From the NCBI GenBank assembly GCA_019973155.2, contig BPQB01000006.1, positions 434,001 to 498,000 on the forward strand: a stretch of DNA of 64,000 bases. The letters are read 5' to 3'. Positions 45,101-56,395 of the stretch are shown one piece after another; position 1 is the first letter of the stretch, and every line of letters starts with the position of its first letter. The DNA is from Phanerochaete sordida. Lineage: Eukaryota; Basidiomycota; Agaricomycetes; Polyporales; Phanerochaetaceae. Position numbers and translations under genes: made by a program. Below the pieces are notes generated by a model that saw only the letters and a list, made by a program, of their open reading frames with translations, was not told where the DNA came from and did no database searches.

Positions 45101-47036
45101 TTACGCCGGAGTACCGATAACCTTGGCAGTGCTGAAGGCCAGGGACTGATGAATTTGCACGACCTTCCAGCCAGATGCCTCCATGAGATCCTTTATCTCC
45201 TTCAGAGTGCGTTCCTTCCCGTTCAGCAGCTCCATCATCTATTGCCGATGCTCGTGTGATGAGAGCAATGATGCTTAAAATGCTCAGAGACTGCTCACCT
45301 GTATGTCGGTGAAATACGAAGCGGCCGCTGCATGCCCCATGTTCGAAAGCAGTGGCTTCGGAGGCACAACACGCCTAGCGCCCAGTATTCCCTCTAAACT
45401 CCTGTCCTCGCAAGCATATGACACCAGAGAATCGACGATGACAAGACGAGTATCAGAGGTTGCTGCTTTGCGAAGGTGGCGCAGTATTTGGAGGCAGTAC
45501 TTGTCTGGCCAGTCATGAATGATATTGCGAAGAAGGTATACCGCTGCGTCGCAGACTGGCTGTGGCGCAAATAAGTCGTGTACTGATTTTGAGTTAGACC
45601 ACTCTGCGGTTGCACTCTTTTGTGTTACTCACTTTGTAGAACAACCTTCCCCGTAGACCTAGCGCCGGGCAGCTGCCTGTCCCAGAACTAGGGAAAACAA
45701 TCAGGGGAGCGTATAACCTAGCGAGTACTTTCAAACCTGGATGGCCTCTTCTACGGTTGACTCACGGTCCTGGATCACGAAACGCAAATGCGGAAAATGT
45801 TGGACAAGGGTCATCGACTGGGCGCCAATTCCGCCGCCGACGTCAACAACAAGGGAGTTCTTCTTGAGACCCTGCCAGTCAAATCCTGTCAGCCAGCATC
45901 AGCACTACTTAGACATTAGCGAATAGTCACAGGTTCTGTACCTTCCATAATCGCGTTGGGAGGGGATGCTTGTTTAGCACCCTCCATTGTGATGCCGAAA
46001 CGAAGGAGACGGTGCTCATTTCCCTCCTTCTCGAGCCACTCAAACATGGCTGTGTTCGTCTCGAAGGCAAGGTTCCTTGCAGTTTCAGTTGGCTCCTGAG
46101 AGCACGCAAACGCTGGGTCCAACAGGGCATCCTGGAGGTATGCCGCGGACTTCAAGGCCTCGTCCGTGCTATTGGATATCGTCAGACGTGTCTATCCCAC
46201 TGCAATCGGCAGTCAAAACGCACCAGTGTCCGATTCCGGCCGCAATTCCAGTAGTGTTGACATGCTTAGTCCCGGGGCTGATCGTAGTCGCACTATCGGA
46301 ACCTGTCAAGCAGCAGAGAGCGAAGGGCATACCTGGCGAGAAGGGTCTCGACGGACTTCCCGGTGTCCAGACAGGATGAGATGCGATTGTGCGCAAATAC
46401 GTCGGGTGCGACTTCGAGGAAGATGTGGTTCGTGGCAAGTACGCGCAGAACACGTGCTCGAAAGACATGAGACGCTTTGATACCGGGACAAGAGTTGACC
46501 AGACTTACAGAGTTTGGTCGGGTCAATGGAACTTGCCTTCGCGATCTCGACGACATGGGCCCCCTAAAAGTGATTGAAGAGATCAGCTCTGTACTTCACA
46601 TCAAAGACGATTCACTTTAGGGCCAGCCTCCCTCAACGCTTCTGGGACGTTTGCAGCGGTAGCGATACCCAATGAGGCCGACAGTGCGTACTGCAGGAGA
46701 TTAGAATCAGCATGAAGACGTGGTATACGCGCATCGGCAGCAAGCTACCTGGGTAGCTACTGTCACAATAGTCAGCATTGGTGAGCGCACATCGCTGATG
46801 AGCTGGTATGCGGCAGCGGTGATCATGGCGCAAGCCTGGTCTACTTCAGGTTGCATGCGAGCGGCCTCAGACTCGAGCGACATGGGCGTATACGGCGACG
46901 GAAAATCCATGTTTTTGGATGATAGGCTAGACTTGATAGACTCAATGGAGTCTTGGATGATCTTGGAAAGAGCCTCTAGCTCCGCAAGCGGGTCGGGCGT
47001 ATCGCTAAGAGCAGGCGATCCTGCTAGCCAGATCAT
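45101..47036 (-). CDS. COMT-type O-methyltransferase 2
   Basis: Exons 47036-46749, 46690-46616, 46563-46509, 46456-46333, 46277-46224, 46168-45942, 45885-45737, 45687-45633, 45582-45299, 45238-45101 join in frame to 482 residues. Winged-helix region RVLRVLATNHIFLEVAPDVF, SAM motif LVVDVGGGIGAQSM, catalytic His in RNIIHDWPDKYCLQILRHL, C-terminus KVIGTPA. Exon lengths equal those of OMT1 except exon 8 (55 versus 40 nt, an in-frame 5-residue difference). The junction before the last exon has a normal GT donor here, unlike OMT1. The start ATG at 47036 is the only in-frame ATG near the N-terminal helix; a small upstream exon is possible. Confidence 0.88.
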
Positions 47037-47049
47037 AATCAGCAAGAGG

Positions 47050-48295
47050 TTCGGAAGAGGTAGATGCGAGAGGCCTTGGCGTTGCTCTGTATCTGAGTGG
47101 AAAGAGCGAGCGCGAGGGCAAGGGCAGCTTATCTGCTTTTAATGTCGCGGAATAGGCGGTCATAGGGGAGCAGGCGTGCTATTTCCGTCCCACAGCACGG
47201 CGAGGGAAGCGCAGAGGTGACAGCGGCGGACTTTAGACGAGCAGCACAAAGTCCACCCGGTGTCTGAAGTATGCACCGTTGCTACTGTGTGCAGACTATA
47301 TAGAGAACGTGTAGTGATGTTACTACATACTCTGATTGCAGAGCATCTATCCACGAAGAGATTCGCGCGAGGTTACCTTCGGTCTTAACAAATTTCTAGT
47401 TTGCATGGACGCTATTGTATAGTGTGGTTTGCAGAGCTGTCCACGCCGACGCTGTTTACACCCCGGCTTGAGTAGCTAGTGGTTCATGGAAGGTAGGTTG
47501 TGCTGACGGACAGACTAGCCACCTGCACATGGTCTGCACTTTCAAATATGTCAATGTGAGCATGAGACACACGAGGTCGAAACAGCGTACCTGTACCTGA
47601 ATGATGATCCGTAATGCATCTACCCCCACGATGCACGCCACAGAAGTGTAGTCGCAGGTGAGTAGCACGTGCACAAGCTGTGCATGAGCTGTATTGGGAC
47701 ACGGTCGTGAGAGTATACTAGCTTGATGGCGTCTGCCGCACTGGCAGTGGCGGAGGATCTCGTAAAAATTAAGCTCATAAACTTTGAAAGATGACTGATA
47801 TCAGCCCATGTGTTTCGCGAAACCCAAACGGAGCTCATCTGCAAGAGTGCACTTGGCAGAACATTTGGCATCGACGCACCTGACCCAAGCTCCATGCGCG
47901 GATAGATTTCAAATGCTTGGGCGAGTGGCATGTTAGCCGTCACGCGCTTCCAAAAGCTAGGTTCCGAGTGGTTCTAGATAGTAGAAACAAGCAAATCATG
48001 TGCCGGAGCGATAAGGTCGTGCGTATTTGAGGCCACCTAGTCGCAGAGGCTGGGAATGACGATGGCAGTGAAGGAGGCAGTGGGGAACGACCATCGCAAG
48101 CGAAATTGGCAAGGTATGGAAGCAAAACTAATGGGGGTCCGGCCCAGAATAGCAACGAGTGAGGACCCAAGAGTTCATGCGCGGCGTAGCTGTACAGACT
48201 TGTCACGACTCGGTCAACGCACCGAGTCTCTAGCGGGATTGAGGAGCAAAAAATGCTATCTTGTGAAAGCAGAGCTGGCATGATGTGAACAGCGA
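47050..48295. other. Intergenic, no convincing gene
   Basis: Two adjacent minus-strand open stretches (47943-47620 and 48281-47940) show no motif, no splice pairing and no ATG in a sensible place. The promoter of OMT2 should lie at the left end. Confidence 0.35.
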
Positions 48296-48299
48296 GACA

Positions 48300-48955
48300 T
48301 TACCTGAGACATGCGGGCGTACACTGTTTGATGAGCCAGAGAGGCACGACGCATGACACACGCATGCGCAAAGCGCACTTGCTTGGATGCGGTTTTGATA
48401 TGCCGCCGTCGCGGCATGAACAATCTCTCCGGGGAGCAGCCTCAGTTGTACGGACCCGCAGCACTTGGATGTACTCCCGTTCTACGTCTTCGTAGTAGGA
48501 TATGAGGCTACCGATGATCACGAGGTGCGCGGCGGACGCGTGGCGTTCCCGAGGTAATGCGAGCTCTGCAGGCACGATTTGTGGGACCATTCGTGCAGGA
48601 TATTGCGCAGGATGAAGCTGCTCCGCCTCCATCATTAGCGGGGAGGAAAAACGATGTGTGCTTCAGGACGACGTCAGCTAGAACGCTCGGAAGACATAAG
48701 GATGCGGTGACTTACCAACTTTACAACTACTTATGTCTTGTGCGCGTACCTTTCAAGGAGTGCCTATACAGACTTCCTCTTGTCTATGCCCGTCGAGATG
48801 CAATCGTTCGCGAAGACCTGCAGCACGACCGCGACGAAGATGCGGTTCGTGGTGAGGAAGCGGAGCATCTGTGTTGTCGTAAGACCGACATCAAAGTCGC
48901 CCGGTATCACAAGACGTCTGAGCAGTCTCGGCTGTCTTTGGTGATCTAGGCTGCT
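48300..48955 (-). pseudogene. Collapsed O-methyltransferase remnant 3
   Basis: Minus-strand matches to two separated parts of the OMT genes lie side by side: the winged-helix exon (MLRFLTTNRIFVAVVLQVF, 48.76-48.95 kb) and the post-catalytic exon (HLVIIGSLISYYEDVEREY, 48.40-48.55 kb). The exons between them, including the SAM-binding motif, are deleted and the remainder is frameshifted. Non-functional. Confidence 0.75.
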
Positions 48956-49351
48956 TTCGAGGTCTCACTCAAGCGGCATTCCTGTCGTTCAGGCTCTGCA
49001 TTACGGCGCTTCAATCGCGCACCTTTATGGCGTACCATTTGTAGAAAAAACAAGAGAATGTTTCGCTTCGCTCCACGGCTGCTGCTCTTGCGGTCGGTGC
49101 TCTCGCGGTCGGTGTTCTCGCGATTGAGGAGAGCTTGAGGGTCACTCGCAAGCGCCGCCTGCGGCGGCTCAGCCATAATGGGTTCTGTCGGAGGCAAGCC
49201 TGTTGGAAATTGCAGCGATCGAGTTCATGACACAGGGGCTGGGCGGGGAGTACATAAGAAGGGCAAGGGGAAGGTAGACGGGGTGAAGGGTTAAGGAGGG
49301 GTAAGAAGAGTGTTCCTTACTTTGAGGGCATATGGGTAATAGTATAGTAAT

Positions 49352-49432
49352 AATAGACGCCGTATTCAACTCGTTATTTACCGGATTCAATACCAATTCA
49401 AAGCCATCGTAGTCGTGCTACTTACCGTAATT
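49352..49432 (+). repeat. Left terminal inverted repeat of TIR element 2
   Basis: About 80 nt, inverted partner of 51351-51432. Confidence 0.8.
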
Positions 49433-49644
49433 GCGATTCACGATTCCGGCAACTTGAAGCTTTCTCATTCCGCGCGCGAGCTCTTCTCGTGTACATTGGT
49501 TTGACACGTCACTTCTCGCTAAACCCATATCCCCAGACATTAATCTTTGGGCTGCGGGACCCTGTCTATGCGATAGCTATCCGTCGCGTCGCTCGCCAAC
49601 GCTGCGAGCAGCTCGTCGACTCTCGAGTGGCACACAAGTGGCAC

Positions 49645-50935
49645 AGACACCGGCGGTATCGCCGGACTCGCCTTCGCAGATCGCGCGAACCAGGAGCGGC
49701 GCAGACGTCCTCGCCAACATGTACGAGCGTGCACTCGCGTTCGCGCAGGCCGGTGGCAACATCGGATTCTGGCCGCGCATGTGACTATGTGAGATAGTGC
49801 ACGCTCTCGGGTTTGCGGACGAGTTCCGCCCACTCGCGTCGTGCGGTGCGCTCCCTCCGCGCCATGATTGTCCACCTGCTGACGCATTACCCCCGTGTAG
49901 ATGCACCCACGTGCTATGTCCAGGCTGAACAGCAGGTACGTGTACCAGTCGGACAGTCTGCCCGTACTTATGCTCTCGATCTTGCGCTGTCGAGCCTGCG
50001 CGCACTGTCCGGCAGCGGCGCTCTAGAGTTTCCATAGCACGGACTTCATCGCCGTGCTGCTGTGCTACATCAAGCTGCACTACTGCACGCACATAGGCAT
50101 GCGCATTGGCGGTTAAAGCGACGGCCCCTTGTGCGCCGTGACACTGCACTTCAAGGATACACGACCTTGACGCGACTTCTTCGTCGGCGCGGATGAGATC
50201 AAGAGCGCGGTCCACACGGTCATGTTTAAAGGCCTCGCCGCGCGCGCGGAGACGGAAGACGAGAGCGCTTGAAGTACATCGCGCCAGCGCCGACAAGTCA
50301 GTGCGTGTACCGCGGGGTTATTACGACCTGGGACCTCGCGAAGGCGGTACCATGCCATTACACACTCGCATATACATCTACGTGGGTCTATGACACTGTT
50401 CCATACCTGCAGTTCTTCGGCAAGGACAAGGTGCGCTCTTGCCCATCAATTTCTCCCCCTTGTCTGACGACTGACGATGCGTGCAGGATGTCATGTGCTA
50501 CCCTATCGTGTGTCACACTGCAATGTACTGCGCATCGCTCCTCTCGTCCCCCAAACACAGCTGTACAGTACATGCTAAACCGTGGGTCGAAACCGTCTTG
50601 CAGGGCGAGCTCCGCCCACACCATCCTGGGTGGGTGCAGGATGTGCACGCTCTCGTTAACGTGAGTCCGTCCCGCGATATTTCTGGGATGGCGCTGACGC
50701 TATGGGGCCGACAGCACATCGCTGCATCCTCGATGCGGGCCGCCAGCTCCGTAGTCGGTCTCCTACCGTACGCCCACGGCCGCGTGGTGCTCATCGACGA
50801 CTCGGTGCACCTTCCTGTCTCTCCTCATTCCTCACCAAGCCCTCGGCGCGGCGCAGGGCATCAGGGGCGCACGAATACTCGTCTCGCTCTTTGCGTCCCT
50901 TCCGTGCATCGCGCGCCATGCTTATGCGCCTTTGC
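49645..50935 (+). pseudogene. FAD-dependent monooxygenase (salicylate hydroxylase-like), decayed
   Basis: Family features occur in order on the plus strand but in changing frames: a Rossmann piece GGIAGLAFA (49.65 kb); MYERALAFAQAGGNIGFWPR (49.71); DFIAVLLCYIKLHYCTHIG (50.05); VTLHFKD (50.14); DFFVGADEIKSAVHTVM, equivalent to the D-G/E-x-x-S FAD motif (50.19). These are followed by CVYRGVITTWDLAKAVPCH (50.29), FFGKDK, an intron and DVMCYPI (50.42-50.50), LPYAHGRVVLIDDSVHLP, equivalent to the second FAD motif normally GDAAH (50.77), and GAAQGIRGARILVS (50.84). Several stops and frameshifts rule out function. Such enzymes hydroxylate aromatic rings, which fits the surrounding tailoring genes. 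Confidence 0.82.
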
Positions 50936-51350
50936 GCGTGTGCGACGCGGCACGCCTCGCGCCCCCGCATTACGTTCTCTGCCGCTCGTTCGACCCCGCG
51001 GCAGCAAACTCTGTCCAGCACTGACCTAGACAGAGCACGATATGTCAAGTAATGCTTTATGATCCGAGAAAATTGCGATACAGGCCGCGCAACTAATCTC
51101 AATATCGCGGCAGCCCCTTCGACTAGGTGTAGGCGGTAATGAGTGCACGGGGTCCGATTGCTCGGGGTCACTTCGCGGCACCTCGACGCCAAGGGATGTA
51201 GCAGTGCATCACAGGCTATGTGCATCTATTTGACTACTTACACCTTTAAAAGGGTGTCACAAGTCGATGTGCGGGCTCATGGGCCCTGAGGATGGGCAGA
51301 AGAGAAGCAGGCGGGACGAGAAGGCGTCGCTGACCGGAAAGGAGAAGTCA

Positions 51351-51432
51351 CAATTACGGTAAGTAACACGATTACGATGGCTTTGAATGGGTATTCAATC
51401 CGGTAAGTAGCGAGTCGAATACGGCGTCTATT
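51351..51432 (-). repeat. Right terminal inverted repeat of TIR element 2
   Basis: Inverted partner of 49352-49432. Confidence 0.8.
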
Positions 51433-51543
51433 TTTTCGACAAATGGTACGCCATACACCTTCGCTACCGCCTCTGTCAGAGCTTCGAGACCGCGGGGCTT
51501 CAGGGCCGCCCGATGGACCACATCTGATTTATACTATTTACCA

Positions 51544-51597
51544 ACGATTAGAACACGATGCACGATTAGATCACGATGCACGATTAGATCACGATGC
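51544..51597 (+). repeat. 18-bp tandem repeat, three units
   Basis: Three head-to-tail units of ACGATTAGATCACGATGC, the first with one difference (A for T). No known role; 340 nt from the end of 7-TM copy D. Confidence 0.95.
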
Positions 51598-51938
51598 ACG
51601 GTGGGCCTGAACACGAGTTCCTTATATTGCGACGGCGACGAGGCCGACATCGGCGAGCGCGACGAGCAAGTAATCCATGTAAAACTGACAAACACGCAGG
51701 TCAGTGAACAGGTGTGGGGTTTCTGTGAGCCATATCGTATTCGCGCAAGTACGCTGCACCCGAGGCTGATGTAGTACTTCCAGCATCTTTAATAGGAGAA
51801 CGTAGCATAATAAAAACAAAGATTATGTGGTGGCGGATGAGGTCATAAATCCTGGGCCTAGTCATGGGACGGAAGGGTCGCGACCGACGAACTGTCAATT
51901 TTTGTGTCGACTTTAGTCTGTGACGGAGGATATGTCAG

Positions 51939-53393
51939 TTACATTTCGCGTGGTGGCAAGCCTACGCGCATGCGTACGGTAACTGTAACAGCCATCTCTC
52001 CACCGTTTGTGCTCGGCAAGCTCTGTTTCAGAAATGGATTAGCAAACTGCGAGCAGAGCATTGAGAGGCACACTCACTGCTCTGTCACTGACTGGGCCAC
52101 CTCGAGAGCGGCTTCCAAGGCCTATTGTGCTGCGATGGTACCCTTGCAGCGGCACGACGCACGCCTCTGGTCGAATATCTCCTTTCATTCTCGCACGAAT
52201 AAAGATAGAGGTCGGGATCAGGAACTGTTCGCGCTTGTGTATGAATAATCTCATGGCAGCCTGAGAGGTCCAGCACTCACGTTTATTTGACTAGTGACCG
52301 CCGTGATAATCGTCCCTGCGTTCATTTCGAGCGTGTATAGCGTGAGCAAAGTCACAGTCGTGGCGGTCAGGATGGCCCCGGACTCGACAATCATCCAGAC
52401 GACCGATAGATGCTGGCGACGGCTGCGAGGCAAGATGCGCGAGCTGTTCCGCAGGATCTTCCACACGAGGAGAGTGGTCGCCATGATTTGAATGGCGACA
52501 GAGATGGCGCACATCGAAACTGCCCAGCCCTTGACTTCGAACAGATTCTGTTCGTTGGTCAGGCTGGCGATGTGCCCGAGGGTAGAATATACTGATACTG
52601 CGAAGTGTTATGAGATGCGATATACATTTCGATAAAGCATAACCTACTGAAGGAGCCGATGAGCATCACCATCTGGTCAAAATTGTTAGAAATCATGCCG
52701 TTCATGCGTTCATCCATCACACGTACGAATGTGACGCCTATGACCAGATTTCGCTGCCACGCCACATAGCACCTCCATGCCTAGACGTCGGTCAGCCAAT
52801 ATCGGACAGCAAAAGTTGACCTAAGCATTACCATGAGTGCGTCGCCTATGACGAACTGAGCCGGTGTCAGGGAAATCAAACTACAGTAGGATTCCGTCAC
52901 TTACGTTGGTGTAATAACAGAAGAGCTCCAGAATGAATGCGGGATGCTTTGAGGCGGCGAAGTACGCATCAGAGCCTCCCGCCGTTTGCGCGTGAGTGAG
53001 CAGTCCGTTCATCATATTCGCGAGTGAAGCGATGTAATGCATGGTCGCAATGACAATTTGCAGGGTTGCAACACCCAGGAGAACCCTGGCAAAGGTGAGG
53101 CTCACCGTCAGGAAAGGTGATAGATTTAGCGTACGTCTTTTGCACGTTGGTAGAGTCTCGCCTCAATATCCGCACGAGGACGATATATAAGGCGATGCTT
53201 GCCAGAATGTCAGAAGTGGCTGAGGTCTGGAGGTACGGTCGCGTACCTGAGGCCTGGAAATTTTTTCATCAGTTCATCGTCGCACGCTATGAAAGACAGC
53301 GCGGCCCTCACCATATAGAGGGCCCTCTGACCAGGCCCCTACAAGGGTAGCCTTCGACAAGGAGATATCGTGCGGTGGGATGACAGTGGACAT
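51939..53393 (-). CDS. Orphan 7-TM family protein, copy D
   Basis: Starts MSTVIPPHDISLSKATLVGA. Blocks in order: SIALYIVLVRIL; LLGVATLQIVIATMHYIASL; LFCYYTN; GDALM; a W-R-C-Y-type block; a long exon with STLGHIASLTNEQNL, ATTLLVWKIL and VVWMIVESGAILTATTVTLL. It ends with FLIPTSIFIRARM and a final exon ending in LPPREM with stop at 51939. The layout matches copy B; junctions examined are in frame and no lesion was seen. Confidence 0.77.
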
Positions 53394-53399
53394 AACGGC

Positions 53400-54795
53400 T
53401 CAGCGGGATAAACCCTACAACATGAACGTCAGGAAAGACCGGTGTCGCCGCGTAGCCAGGATGTATATAACCACCGGCGGTTCTCCTGATGGCCGCTGCG
53501 CTGTCTTTGAGTTCAATGCTGGCTATATGTGGGCAATGCCGCACATCTGGCACCTGTATCAGTAGCTGCACTGACACATGATTCGCAGGGCGGCGTTTTT
53601 TACCTACATCCGAGGATGTTTGCTATGCCGCTCGGGCATGGGAACAGATGTAGATGCTTCTATCTAACATCCGCCGCGCGACCGCGCGATACGGAGGAGC
53701 ATCTACACAGTTGCACAACAAAGAAGCTGTATTCTTTGATACACGCCGCGCTGCCTACTTGATTAGCTCCTTAGAAGTGAGTAGGACCGCGAGAGGCTGA
53801 GCATAACGGCTCCGCGCTTCGCGAGCGAGAGATCCGATCTCCGGGGAGACCCAGCGGCTAGTCTGAGCAACGGTGGCTGAGCGCCACAAAGCTGGGGTCA
53901 ATGTCGCTCATCTGATATCCTGGCATAGATCAGAGCATGAGAATAGACCTCTCCAGCCTCTACATATACTCCAGCAATAATTGAACCAGCATCCGAGTGT
54001 CTCTTCAACTCCTAGCAACATTCTGCCTCAATGTGGCAGTGAAAGGGCGCAGTTCTTCCGATACACCTGCCAGCCGCATGACTATGCTTCATACATTTCA
54101 CGCGGCGCTGCGACACCTTTTTATACATCGAGCGACAGCGTGATCTTCGCTCAATGACCTTCGATACCATCGGCTCGGACTTCCTCAGCGCGCTGTCTCG
54201 TGGTTGTTCTCCGATGCCTCGCCATCGGTAGCTAACGCCAAGCTAGCGGCACTCTCAAGACGCTGGTATGCTTTGAGGCCCTATAAGCATCCCGTGGCAC
54301 CTTTTCCCCATCGCGTATGGCTGAGACTGCAATCACCCGCCTAACTCAGTGAACACGCGATGGCGCCATCTTCATCCAGCGCAGCGAGCTTGACCTGTAC
54401 CTGCCGATGCATGCGAGCCTGCGTTCAGAGCCCTTCGTCCGTTCTTCTGGAGTATCGGTGGGAAGCATCCTGATTGCGGTGACATAGAGTAGCGCGGATC
54501 CTTATGGCACGACAGCTTCACCAGTCTCACGGTGTTGTACCGGTCTCTCACCGGAGCCTCGACATAGCCCTCAAGGAGCACGACTGATGATTGGACGCTT
54601 CGCTCTACGCACCCTCATGCGCCTTGTGCATACAGGCCTCCCAATAGAGATCTTATGTACTCCGATAGAGCCGAGGCCGATCTAGATGAGGAGTGAGAGA
54701 GAGCGAATTATCATTGTGTCCGCCGTCGACCAGCGACAGGCGCACAGCTATTATGGATACTAGTATCGTGTAGAATATCTCGAACAAGAGAGGGG
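53400..54795. other. Intergenic, no gene seen
   Basis: About 1.4 kb between copies D and E. Short frames only; contains the promoter of copy D. Confidence 0.45.
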
Positions 54796-54799
54796 AAAG

Positions 54800-56374
54800 T
54801 CAGGCTTCTGCCGGCGAAGGAGCAATATCGTCGACCTTGGCATCCGTCTCCACCGTGGTCTGGTCAATGTGATGAGTAGCGCAAGCCTTAGCTTTATGCC
54901 ACAGCTTACCGTGATGACAATTGCGCTCGCAAGGCTGTGCACGGTTCCACCGGAGCCCTGCGAAGATCGCCCGTTAGCATCTATAAGAGCGAGCAGGCGA
55001 AGCACGAGCCGACACACCCTCGCTCTCCGCGGTTTCGGTGGGGCCTCTATCAGGATGACGCGATCGCGCGAGGAAGGGCTGTGCAAAGGCAACGACGGCA
55101 CCGTCTCGCCCACGGCGGCTTTCTTCATCATCGCGCGAACGATGACCGACGTCGGGACAAGGAACTGGACTCATCGTCAGCGCACAGGGAGCCCACTCGC
55201 AGGGCGCACACATACACTCAGCTGCGTAATAATCGGGATCATCATCGCGCCAGCCTGAAACTTCAGGATAAACAGCACCATGACGGCGAGGGTCGCGCTG
55301 GTGAGGATCGCGCCAGACTCGATGACCATCCAGACGAGCGAGAGGCGGCGGGAGCTCCCGCTGAGCTCCACGAGGCCGATCAATTCGTGTCGCGTGTGCA
55401 GGAGCCGCCACGCGATGAGCGTCGTGGCGCTGATTTGCAGGGCGAGGGAGAGCGCGAAGATCGCGACGAAGGCGTGCGTCGCGGAGAAGATGGTTTTGCG
55501 CATCCCAGCACTTGCGATGAAGCCGAAGTTGACGTACGTGATGGCTGAATGTTACCGGTTTTAGTCGTGGTGGACGTCTTGCAACGAATCGTCTGCGTAC
55601 CTGTCTGACCGATACATAATGTAATCTGAAACGCAGATTGAGCTAAGGACTAGCGTCGGATGGACCGCCACACTCACAAATACGATAGCAAGCAAACGGT
55701 TCTTGCTCCAGATGACCCAACATCGCCAGGCCTAAGTCACCTGTAAGCGAAATTCACACCGTGAAGCGGGGATTTTACCATCAACGCATCGGCAATAATG
55801 TACTGATACTCGACTCAGCAGAGTATGACGAGGTTTCGTGCAGTATTACTCACGGTCGTCGCCCAGCAGAAATACTGAGGCAGATACGTGGCGCGGCCGG
55901 CAGCCGAGAACCACCCGTCTGCCCCCGATGAATCATTGATGTGGATGACAAACGCGGCGATGAGATCCGTGAGGCCTGCGATGTAGTGTGTGATAGAGGC
56001 GAGGACCTGCACAGTTGCGAGGCCTAGCAAAGCTCTGAAATTCACGTCAGCAGGCAGGATGGGGATTTGACTCAGATGTACGTACGCTTTTCGCCGACTT
56101 CTGGGCTCTTGCCAGAAGAGACGAATATAAACGATATAAAGAGCGATACTGTGGTTGACATTGGTTAATTTGTGCGCTGCGGGGATTCGGAGTGTAGGAC
56201 GCACGATAGACCTGGCAGTACCAGCCACAGGAAAATATGTGAGCGATACGTACGAGGTTCCCTGGCGGTGTACTCACCGCACAGCGGACCTTCCACCCAG
56301 AAGCCAGCGATCTCCGTCCTCGAGAGGGAGATGTCGCCAGGTGCGAGCGGTGCTGGTGTGACCGCGGAAAACAT
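54800..56374 (-). CDS. Orphan 7-TM family protein, copy E
   Basis: Starts MFSAVTPAPLAPGDISLSRT. Blocks: HSIALYIVYIRLFWQEP; ALLGLATVQVLASITHYIAG; YFCWATT; YIIADALM; AWRCWVIWSKNR; ITLCIGQT. Then a long exon with ITYVNFGFIASAGMRK, TTLIAWRLL and LVWMVIESGAILTSATLAV; FLVPTSVIVRAMM; and a last exon with ETDAKVDDIAPSPAEA ending at 54800. The exon pattern equals copy B. It has somewhat higher GC than copies C and D. The ATG lies only ~22 nt past the end of the weak gene model at 56396-57010. Confidence 0.77.
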
Positions 56375-56395
56375 GGAAAGGGAGAGTAACCGACC

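Larger units (their letters stand above)
49352..51432. mobile_element. TIR element 2 (2.08 kb) enclosing a dead FAD monooxygenase
   Basis: Inverted ends 49352-49432 and 51432-51351 match over about 80 nt with roughly 8-10 differences (both read from AATAGACGCCGTATTC to CTTACCGTAATTG going inward). Between them lies a GC-rich body that is almost entirely a decayed FAD-dependent monooxygenase gene. No transposase and no clear target-site duplication are visible. Confidence 0.68.

Noticed and set aside
47620..48281. Two adjacent minus-strand frames as a possible gene
   Set aside because: No motifs, no GT..AG pair joining them in frame, no plausible start.
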